A stretch of 64,000 bases of DNA from positions 1 through 64,000 of the forward strand of contig NZ_LMQM01000001.1 of the NCBI RefSeq assembly GCF_001424145.1, written 5' to 3'. The stretch is from Chryseobacterium sp. Leaf404. GTDB lineage: Bacteria > Bacteroidota > Bacteroidia > Flavobacteriales > Weeksellaceae. The position numbers and the translations under genes were made by a program. A model generated the notes under the pieces. It worked only from the letters and a program-made list of their open reading frames with translations, had not been told where the DNA came from and ran no database searches. Numbering within the stretch: the stretch's first letter is position 1; every line of letters starts with the position of its first letter. Of the stretch, positions 44,266 through 51,721 are shown piece by piece.

Positions 44266-46146
44266 TTAATTTTTGGGTGTGATAACTTTAACATTCGGTT
44301 TCGGCATTTCTTTAACTGATTCATCCAAATAATAATCGGTATGCGGAGGCTGATTGTAGCCTACATTTTGCCAAACGATACTCAACCGATATTGCGGATT
44401 GTGCATTAAAGTATACAATCTGTGTTTCATTGGAATTGTGGTTGAAAAAATCCTCAATTCCTGATTATCGGTAGTTCTGTACATCACTTCCTCCCGCCAG
44501 TCTCCGAATAAATCTGCAACCAAAGCCGGATTTTTCTTCGTCCCGTTATTCGATTCACACTGGAAATTTTTAGCATCAAAAATGAGATTTGTTTTTTCTT
44601 TTTTCCAATCCCATTTCGAAACGTTGGTTCCATCTAAAATTTCTCTTAAAAAATCACCGTCCCAGTAAATTCCCATATTCGCAGGTGGATTTTTACTGCT
44701 GATTTTTTTTCCTTTCGTGTTGTAAACACCTTTCAGTCCGGCTCCGGCAGCCCAGGATTCTGAACCTTCGTAGCGTGGGTCAATATTTAATGACAAACCT
44801 CTTCCCGGCCCCTGAAATTTACCAGCTTCACTATAAACCGTTGATGGCAATTTCCAAAGAACTTTTCCTGTTTTCCCATCTCTGAAATGCGCTCCGGCAT
44901 CATCAAATCTTTCCTGAATATCAAAGATTTCCAATCCTGGATTGGATGGGTCTAAATCTCCAACGTGCAACGCATCGCCGTGACCAAAGCCCGTACTGTT
45001 CAACACTTTTCCGTCATCATCAATGGTCATCGCACCGAAAATAATTTCGTCTTTTCCGTCATTGTCGACATCTGCAATGCTGAGATTGTGATTTCCCTGT
45101 CCGCGGTATTTTTTATTTTCTTCTGATCTTTCGGTATCAAAAAGCCATCGCAAACTGAGTTTTTTATTCTTATAATCCCACGCTGCAATCGCTGTTCTGG
45201 TGTAGTAACCTCGCGACATTATCACGCTCGGTGTTTTGCCATCTAAGTAAGCCACTGCGCCCAAAAATCTGTCGATACGGTTTCCTTTGGCGTCGCCCCA
45301 GGTTTCTGTCATTTGCCCGGCTGTCGGATTTAAACTTCCTGCAAATCTTGGAACTTCATAATTGACCGTATGAATTTCTTCGCCTGTTTCGCCATTAAAA
45401 ACGGTCAGAAATTCCGGTCCTGAGAGAATCATTCCATTTTCGTTGACGTAATTTTTTGTTGGGTCGCCAATATATTTTCCTTTTCCGTCTTTGCTTCCGT
45501 CAGCAGTTTTCATCACGATTTCCGCTTTGCCGTCCTGGTCTAAATCATAAACCAAAAACTGGGTGTAATGCGCGCCTTCCCTGATGTTTTTGCCTAAATT
45601 AATTTCCCACAAAAACGTTCCATCCATTTTATAAGCCTGAATAATTGGCGGGTCGGTTTCTCCTTTTTGGCTGTTGTCTTTTGACCTTCCCACTTGATGA
45701 AGGATGATTTCATATTCGCCGTCTCCATCCAAATCTGCAACTGACGCGTCATTTGGTGTATAACCTTGTGGCGTTTTCAACGGAATTGAAAAATAGGGTT
45801 TTTGATTGGCTACATATTTTGCAGAATCAACATCAACTGATTTATCCTGCGTATTTGATTTGACGAAATAGGTGTAATTTTTTGCTTTTTCGGCTGTTTT
45901 ATCTAAAAAATTCGTTTCGTTTGAAAGTGGTTTTTCGTTCAGTTTTTTGGTTGAATTATTTTCAGTCCGGTACAAATCAAAATGGGTATCTTGAGCTTCT
46001 GTTCCCAGCAATCGCCAACTCACAAAAACGCCTGAATCTGAAGGTATGGCAACGATTCCCCGTTTCAGATATTCCATTTGTCTTTGGGCAGACAGGAGTT
46101 CTGAAAAGAGAACTGCGGCTAAAATAAATTTGAATTTTACATTCAT
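44266..46146 (-). CDS. Rhamnogalacturonan lyase, polysaccharide lyase family 11
   Basis: 626-aa secreted beta-propeller lyase (YesW/YesX type) that cuts the rhamnogalacturonan I backbone by beta-elimination. The start is ATG 46146, which opens a signal peptide (FKFILAAVLFSELLSAQ); the frame extends upstream to 46266 only into repeat sequence. The propeller carries repeated calcium-binding DxDxDG motifs: VADLDGDGEYEI, VYDLDQDGKAEI and IADVDNDGKDEI. It yields unsaturated oligosaccharides for the GH105 hydrolase encoded two genes downstream. Confidence 0.93.
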   Translation of the reverse strand: MNVKFKFILAAVLFSELLSAQRQMEYLKRGIVAIPSDSGVFVSWRLLGTEAQDTHFDLYRTENNSTKKLNEKPLSNETNFLDKTAEKAKNYTYFVKSNTQDKSVDVDSAKYVANQKPYFSIPLKTPQGYTPNDASVADLDGDGEYEIILHQVGRSKDNSQKGETDPPIIQAYKMDGTFLWEINLGKNIREGAHYTQFLVYDLDQDGKAEIVMKTADGSKDGKGKYIGDPTKNYVNENGMILSGPEFLTVFNGETGEEIHTVNYEVPRFAGSLNPTAGQMTETWGDAKGNRIDRFLGAVAYLDGKTPSVIMSRGYYTRTAIAAWDYKNKKLSLRWLFDTERSEENKKYRGQGNHNLSIADVDNDGKDEIIFGAMTIDDDGKVLNSTGFGHGDALHVGDLDPSNPGLEIFDIQERFDDAGAHFRDGKTGKVLWKLPSTVYSEAGKFQGPGRGLSLNIDPRYEGSESWAAGAGLKGVYNTKGKKISSKNPPANMGIYWDGDFLREILDGTNVSKWDWKKEKTNLIFDAKNFQCESNNGTKKNPALVADLFGDWREEVMYRTTDNQELRIFSTTIPMKHRLYTLMHNPQYRLSIVWQNVGYNQPPHTDYYLDESVKEMPKPNVKVITPKN

Positions 46147-46202
46147 AATTCTGATTTTGTAGGTTTTGGCTAATGGTTGCCGTTTTCTATAGGTTTCTTT
46201 TA

Positions 46203-46359
46203 ATTGATTTCGCCCTTTCAGGGCTGTGTGAAATCTTCCCTTAATCTGCCATTGGGCTTCACCCAATGCTATTGATTATGCCCTTTCAGGGGTGGTTCAC
46301 ATTTGTACTTCTTATTGTTGGACCACACCAATGTTATTGATATTGCCATTTCAGAGCTT
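46203..46359 (+). repeat. Tandem degenerate repeat with conserved hairpin (CCCTTTCAGGG type)
   Basis: Three diverged copies of an approximately 65-68-base unit starting ATTGAT..GCCCTTTCAGGG (46203, 46271 and 46336). Copy 1 also contains a perfect hairpin CATTGGG (46250-46256) with CCCAATG (46262-46268). Copy 2 retains a weaker TTGG/CCAA hairpin at the same place. It looks like a decaying flavobacterial intergenic repeat, and it lies between the DUF4350 and PL11 genes. Confidence 0.65.
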
Positions 46360-46397
46360 TTTAAAATTTAGAAGCAATTTAAAACGTCTAGTCGCTC

Positions 46398-46501
46398 GCA
46401 GCCCGACTTGAACGGAAATCCTTTTTTGCTTAGACTTCAAGTTCCATTTAAAATGAAATCGCCTGCAAAAAAGATTGGGAGTGGAAGGCGGAAATAGCTG
46501 C
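46398..46501 (+). repeat. Structured intergenic repeat, copy 3
   Basis: GCAGC (46398-46402) pairs with GCTGC (46497-46501), and CTTTTTTGC (46421-46429) pairs perfectly with GCAAAAAAG (46465-46473). The loop is longer than in copies 1 and 2 (177-251 and 31715-31794), but both stems are kept. It supports a conserved RNA-like or DNA cruciform shape for the family. Confidence 0.7.
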
Positions 46502-46549
46502 CCAAATAAAATTTATCGAACCGTTTCAACCGATTGCACTTCACAAAAA

Positions 46550-47353
46550 TTATTTCTTAGAAGTCTGCTTCAAAAGCCACTTTACCCACTCTTCAGTTCC
46601 CTGATAATTAGTAAAATCTGCGGGAAGTTTTTTGCCGTCGATGTACTCGTTGTAGCACCACGGGTCGCCTAATGCGAACACGGTTCCTTTGCCGATTTTT
46701 GCGATGGCTGCGATGTTTTTGCCTTCCGCAGAGAGCAAATCTTTCGCTGGACTTTTCACGGAAACCGTCGCCACTTCTTTCATATATAATTTCTGTTCGG
46801 AGAAAATTTCATTGCCTGCCGGAACCATCACTTTTCCCTGCTCAAATTCTCTTTTCTGAACGCGGTTGTAACTGTCTTCATTGAAGTGAATTCCGAATTC
46901 CTGTGCCAGTTTATTGAAATGTTCAAACTCAGAATTTCCTTTATCGTTGCTCATCAAAACCAAAACACCACCTTTTTTCACCCATTCTATCAGGTTTTTG
47001 ATGCTGGTCGGGTTAATCAGATTGGCTTTTCCACCGTACGCTTCTTTGTCAATATCTGCATCGACGATGATGTAAATACTGGCGTTTTTTAAATCTTTTT
47101 TTGATGGAGCGGTCGTTAAAGTGCTGATTTCTGCACCCTGTTTTTGGAAAATTTCTCCCAGCAAAGAGAATCCACCGTTTGTGGTGTCATTCCACGTATA
47201 ATGCCAAGATTCCAATGCTTTGGTTTCTTTGTTTTCTCGTTTTTCGTTATTGAAAAAGTTGTCTAAAATGACTTTCGGTTTCTGCTGAGCATTGGAAAAA
47301 CTGAAGGTCAGCAAAGTTCCTAAAGCGATTGTTTTTATGATATTTTTAGTCAT
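46550..47353 (-). CDS. Secreted DUF4350-domain protein
   Basis: 267-aa secreted protein with signal peptide residues 1-22 (ending FSNAQ). I recognise the DUF4350 type; its fold resembles a class-I glutamine-amidotransferase-like Rossmann domain, with alternating strands such as ASIYIIVDADID and GGVLVLMSND. The function is not known. In this operon (9 bases after GH106) and in pectin loci generally it may process or bind rhamnogalacturonan fragments, but no catalytic residues can be assigned. Confidence 0.72.
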   Translation of the reverse strand: MTKNIIKTIALGTLLTFSFSNAQQKPKVILDNFFNNEKRENKETKALESWHYTWNDTTNGGFSLLGEIFQKQGAEISTLTTAPSKKDLKNASIYIIVDADIDKEAYGGKANLINPTSIKNLIEWVKKGGVLVLMSNDKGNSEFEHFNKLAQEFGIHFNEDSYNRVQKREFEQGKVMVPAGNEIFSEQKLYMKEVATVSVKSPAKDLLSAEGKNIAAIAKIGKGTVFALGDPWCYNEYIDGKKLPADFTNYQGTEEWVKWLLKQTSKK

Positions 47354-47362
47354 AACTAATTT

Positions 47363-50137
47363 TTATTTTGAATAATGAATTGGTATTAATTGAATTTCGC
47401 CATCCAGACCGGAAGGCTGAACTTTCCAGTTAGATGCGTCGAAAGGCTTGTAGTTAATGTTCACAAAGTTGATTTCGTGATAATTTCGCCATTCAATTTT
47501 ATTTTGATCCATATAACGGATTCGGTTGGCCATCAGATTACTTACTTCAATCTGAATCGTATTTTTTCCTTTTTTAAGATATTTTCCGACGTTGATTTCA
47601 AACGGGTTGCTCCAGACAATTCCGGCTTCTTTTCCGTTAACAATCACGGTTGCACTTTCGTAGAGTTTATCGAGCTTCAAAAGATAATCGTCGGCTTTAT
47701 TTTTCTTTAAATTGAAAGTCGTTGTGTAAACTCCGGTTCCTGAAAAGCTTTGCGTTTGAGCGTCTTCTGTAAAATTCGTCCAAGGCTGAAGCTTCGTTAT
47801 TGTTCTTGATTTTGGAAGTTCAGGACCGCCTGCTTTGAAAGATAATTGCCAAGGTTGATTAAAAGCAAGTGGCGCGTCAGTTTTGTCAACATATTTCCAT
47901 TTTGCAACAGAATTATCTGCAGTTTCAGAAACTTTTATAATTAAAGATTCCCCGGATTTCAACTGAACTTTCACTGAATTATTTTGAGTTTCGGCAATTC
48001 CATAATCTCCATTTTCAGGATTCATCATAGCGACCTGTTTCCCAACAAAATTCAGCGGAATATTCTGATTGATTTCCTCTGAAGTGTGGTTGACGATGTA
48101 ATAATATTTTCCGCCATCAAATTTTCTTCTTACTAATTTCAATCCAGTGTCAGTCAGCTTTTCTCTTTCAATTTTTAAATATTCCAAACCTTTTTCAACA
48201 TCCGAAGTGAGGATAATTTTCCCTTTTCCGAATGTCGCTGATTTCACATTTCCATTTTGCTGAAAAGGAATTGATTTCCACAAAGTCTGCAGTTCCGTTT
48301 TTCTTTTTTCGGCTTCAAAATATCCTGGAATATTTTTCGGTTCATTCTGAAATATAATGGATGCGCCGTTTTGAGCTAGATTCAGAATATTTTTTAAAGT
48401 AGATTCCGGCAAATAATTTAATTGAGGAATGATTAAAACTTTGTACGAACCGCCCTCTTTTGAAACCTGAATAGTTTGATTATCCGACTTCGCCTCACTA
48501 ATCATTTTATCCGAAACCATATCCAGAGAATATCCGGATTTGCCCAATTTATCGAGATTTTTATAGAACTCTGTGGGTTGTAACCACTTCTCAATATTGT
48601 GAATTTTAAAAGCAACATCTTTCCCTTTCGGATTCGCCCACTGGTCGTAAATTGGCCAGTAAATCAATAGTTCGTTATCTGATTTACCGCTTTGCAACAC
48701 ACTTTGCGTACGTGCAACATAAGAGTTGAGCCCACTCAACTGTGGCCACAAACTGTTCTCGGGCACAAAATTGGTCGATGCATAAAACAGCCATCCCGGA
48801 AATTTTACATCCGCCGGCGTGTAGGTCGTTCCGTGGTAAAAAACGTGATTGATTCCCGACAAAAAAACCTGCTCCACTTCCGGTTTTGCCTGTGACCACG
48901 AGGTCTTGAAATGCTCTGTCAGCCACGTAAAAGTTTCATTCGAAATTAGCTTTTTGCCCATTACATTGGCTGCCGAAGAGGAAAACTTCAACATATTAAT
49001 ATCGGGAACATCCGATTTTTGAATGTCGGCGCTGTCTCTTTTTAAACCTAAAATATCGAACGGCGTACTTCCGAAAGTTTCAGATTCGGGAATATCGACC
49101 GCTGCATACAAATCCAGTAAATTCCCCGGCGAACCGTGTGCCTGATTGGTATTTTTAGAGTTTTTGGAATGTGCCCAGTTGGTGAAATCTTTGGTAAAAC
49201 GATTTAAAATCAAGTCGCTCAACGTTTCTCTGTAATCCGATTTTATTCTTACTGCAATTTCGTTTTCCTCATTGCCCACCAAATATTTGATGTACGGACT
49301 TAAGTCATAGCCCCGTCTTTTTTGAAATTCTTCTTTAAAATCCGGCGTCCAGTCGGCATTGTAAACTTCATAACTGTCATTAAAAAAAGAACGTATTCCG
49401 TAGTTGGAATTTCCAAAAGCTTTATCGAAAGTTTTCAGATAATCTTTTGTTGCAGTGGGCGAAAAATGGTCTAAAGTATAGCCCTCGCCGCCTGGAGCCG
49501 CGCGTTTTACCTTCTGTAAAGTTTTACCAACAAAAACGGCGTAGATTGTCCACTTTCCTGACGTAGGTTTCCAGTTTAAAGTTCCGTCAGCATTGATTTT
49601 ATCGGTTAAAACGACTGACTCATTTTTTTCATTGTAAGCGGTTACAATATCTAATTTTATGGTTTTTAAATTCTTCTGTTTTTCGTCTTTCAGAACAATT
49701 TTTTCTGAGAATTTTTCATTCGGTTGAATCTCGTATGTCTGCACAATCATTTTGGTCGCTGCATCATTTTCACTGACTTGCGGTCCGCCAATCGGCCAAC
49801 CTGTTCCAACCGACATATCAACACCCATTTGTAAGCTTTTTGCTTTACTGGTCGTGAACTGCAGCATCTTCATCCATTCCGGAGAAAGATAATTGATGTA
49901 AGTATTTTCGAAACCTTTTGCACCGTAAATCGGAACAATTTCTACCCCTCCGAAACCAGCTTTATTTAGGGTTGTCAGTTGTTTGTCCAAACCTTTTTCG
50001 TCAACGGCACTTCCCATCCACCACCAGCGGGTCCACGGTTTTGCAGTTTCCGTTACTGTTGGCCACGGAGTTTGTGCGGAGAGATTTCCGAAGGCGAAAT
50101 AGAGAATACTTATACTGACAATATTTTTAATTTTCAT
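47363..50137 (-). CDS. Glycoside hydrolase family 106 alpha-L-rhamnosidase
   Basis: 924-aa secreted enzyme (signal residues 1-21, ending NLSAQ) that releases terminal L-rhamnose from pectic side chains or oligosaccharides. It opens with the GH106-typical PWTRWWWMGSAVDEKGL and the MGVDMSVGTGWPIGGPQVS stretch (about residues 103-121), then a TIM barrel, beta domains and a C-terminal beta-sandwich (YMDQNKIEWRNYHEINFVNI). It has its own upstream gap of 260 bases, with an ACAAAG repeat 17 bases before the start. Confidence 0.9.
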   Translation of the reverse strand: MKIKNIVSISILYFAFGNLSAQTPWPTVTETAKPWTRWWWMGSAVDEKGLDKQLTTLNKAGFGGVEIVPIYGAKGFENTYINYLSPEWMKMLQFTTSKAKSLQMGVDMSVGTGWPIGGPQVSENDAATKMIVQTYEIQPNEKFSEKIVLKDEKQKNLKTIKLDIVTAYNEKNESVVLTDKINADGTLNWKPTSGKWTIYAVFVGKTLQKVKRAAPGGEGYTLDHFSPTATKDYLKTFDKAFGNSNYGIRSFFNDSYEVYNADWTPDFKEEFQKRRGYDLSPYIKYLVGNEENEIAVRIKSDYRETLSDLILNRFTKDFTNWAHSKNSKNTNQAHGSPGNLLDLYAAVDIPESETFGSTPFDILGLKRDSADIQKSDVPDINMLKFSSSAANVMGKKLISNETFTWLTEHFKTSWSQAKPEVEQVFLSGINHVFYHGTTYTPADVKFPGWLFYASTNFVPENSLWPQLSGLNSYVARTQSVLQSGKSDNELLIYWPIYDQWANPKGKDVAFKIHNIEKWLQPTEFYKNLDKLGKSGYSLDMVSDKMISEAKSDNQTIQVSKEGGSYKVLIIPQLNYLPESTLKNILNLAQNGASIIFQNEPKNIPGYFEAEKRKTELQTLWKSIPFQQNGNVKSATFGKGKIILTSDVEKGLEYLKIEREKLTDTGLKLVRRKFDGGKYYYIVNHTSEEINQNIPLNFVGKQVAMMNPENGDYGIAETQNNSVKVQLKSGESLIIKVSETADNSVAKWKYVDKTDAPLAFNQPWQLSFKAGGPELPKSRTITKLQPWTNFTEDAQTQSFSGTGVYTTTFNLKKNKADDYLLKLDKLYESATVIVNGKEAGIVWSNPFEINVGKYLKKGKNTIQIEVSNLMANRIRYMDQNKIEWRNYHEINFVNINYKPFDASNWKVQPSGLDGEIQLIPIHYSK

Positions 50138-50298
50138 TTTTTACTGTTTAATTAACCACAAAAGTCACAAAAGATTTTGGACACATTAGTTATTTTTAAG
50201 TGAGTGATTCGGCTGTTTAGAAGAACACATTAGTTTTGAAAATCAAAGATTTTCTTCTAACTTACAACTTGCTTGTTCAAATTTCATCAAAATTATTT

Positions 50299-50365
50299 CC
50301 CCGACCCTAAAGGGAGTAATTTTCCTGAAATCTTCAAAAAAATTTTGCTCCCTTTAGGGTCGGGG
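50299..50365. repeat. Perfect 18-bp inverted repeat (CCCCGACCCTAAAGGGAG)
   Basis: Arms at 50299-50316 and 50348-50365 are exactly complementary, with a 31-base loop; each arm itself contains CCCTNAAGGG-like symmetry. It looks like a small palindromic mobile element between GH106 and the 440-aa acetylesterase gene. Confidence 0.9.
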
Positions 50366-50397
50366 CAAACAAAATTTCTTTGAAAATCTTTTGACAA

Positions 50398-51720
50398 TTA
50401 ATTCCCATCAGGTTTCAAAGATTCCATATAAATGCTTTTAGGCCAATGAAAATCTTCCACTGCATCGGGTTTGTTTGGGTCGAAACTTTTATATTTTTTT
50501 GAAATATATTTCTTCAAAGGTAAATTTTGGTCGACGATAGATTTAACGACACATTTCGCCAATTCGAAAGCTCCGTAAGTATTGAAGTGCGTATCATCTG
50601 CCAAAGCGGTTGGTTGATTAGGATAAGAATTAGCAGGATAATAAACGAACGCTTTCTTTGCCTTGTCCGGTCCCATTGCTTCGAATAATGTTTTGCTTAA
50701 GGCATTTAAATCAATTAAATCAACGTTATCCTCCTTCGCAATTTCCCGCATAGCATCCGGAAAATCATCTAATGTATTGACAATTTTATTGTTTCTATCA
50801 AAAACCCTGCGGTTCATTGATGTGACCAAAACCGGAGTTGCACCCAATTCTTTAGCTTTCGAAATCCATTCTTTTAATCTTTTTCTGTAACCGGATTTAG
50901 TGCTGTTTCCTGCTTTTTGGTCGTTGTGTCCAAACTGAATAAACAGATAATCGCCTTTCTTTATTTTATTCCAGATCTTATCGATTCGGTGGCGGTCTTC
51001 AAAAGCTTTGAGGGTTTCACCGCTTTCGGCGTAATTGGCAATCACGACTTCATTTGGAACAAAAAAATACGGCAACATCTGTCCCCACGACGCCCAAGGT
51101 TCGTACTGTGCATCTACAACCGTGGAATCTCCTGTCAGATAAATCGTTTTAGGCGCTTTATTAGGTTGAATAATTACCGAACAAACTTTCGGCGCTTTGT
51201 CATTAAATTCAATCGTCAACAGATTGTCCCAATGTAAATATTTTCTTTCTCTCGGTTTTAATTTTACAATGCCAATCTGAGTTCCGTCCTGATTTCGGAT
51301 GATACTGTCTTTAACGTGAACCGTGATTAGTTTTTCGACGATTTCGCCTCGTTGTGTTTTGACATCATTCAGCATTAAACGGCGATTTTCGACACGAACA
51401 GTCGTTTCAGAACTTCCTTTTGTATCGCCTAAATTTAATTTAATATCATAATTTCCTTCAGGAATTACAACTGAAAAATAAAAAGGTTTGTCACTGGTTA
51501 CAAAATCTCCTGTCAAAGCATTTCCTCCGTTGTCAACAGATTTTAAGCCAGAAATATCCATAAATCCATAGCCAATTTTCTTGTCAAATTTTGAGGTCGA
51601 ATTAATTGGAATAAAACCATTTTCAACTCTGCTTCCACCAAAATCAAATTTGAAAGTGGTTTGCTGTGCAAATATCGTTGCGCAGAAAAGGACGGTTAAA
51701 AGTGAAATCCAATTCTTCAT
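50398..51720 (-). CDS. Rhamnogalacturonan acetylesterase with N-terminal beta domain
   Basis: 440-aa secreted enzyme. The signal peptide is residues 1-19. Residues about 20-185 form a beta-sandwich (galactose-binding-like) module. The SGNH catalytic domain follows, with S199 in GDST, N266 in QFGHND, and a DDTH (375-378) whose D375 and H378 complete the triad. It deacetylates rhamnogalacturonan. One base separates its start from the GH2 stop, so GH28-GH2-acetylesterase form one operon. Confidence 0.9.
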   Translation of the reverse strand: MKNWISLLTVLFCATIFAQQTTFKFDFGGSRVENGFIPINSTSKFDKKIGYGFMDISGLKSVDNGGNALTGDFVTSDKPFYFSVVIPEGNYDIKLNLGDTKGSSETTVRVENRRLMLNDVKTQRGEIVEKLITVHVKDSIIRNQDGTQIGIVKLKPRERKYLHWDNLLTIEFNDKAPKVCSVIIQPNKAPKTIYLTGDSTVVDAQYEPWASWGQMLPYFFVPNEVVIANYAESGETLKAFEDRHRIDKIWNKIKKGDYLFIQFGHNDQKAGNSTKSGYRKRLKEWISKAKELGATPVLVTSMNRRVFDRNNKIVNTLDDFPDAMREIAKEDNVDLIDLNALSKTLFEAMGPDKAKKAFVYYPANSYPNQPTALADDTHFNTYGAFELAKCVVKSIVDQNLPLKKYISKKYKSFDPNKPDAVEDFHWPKSIYMESLKPDGN

Positions 51721-51721
51721 C

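Larger units (their letters stand above)
46147..46549. other. Intergenic region between DUF4350 and PL11 genes
   Basis: About 400 bases occupied almost entirely by two repeat elements (46203-46359 and 46398-46501). No gene and no perfect -7 box were found, so PL11 may rely on readthrough or an unrecognised promoter. Confidence 0.5.

Noticed and set aside
46147..46266. N-terminal extension of the PL11 gene to 46266
   Set aside because: The extra 40 codons lie in an intergenic repeat and precede a normal signal peptide starting at 46146.
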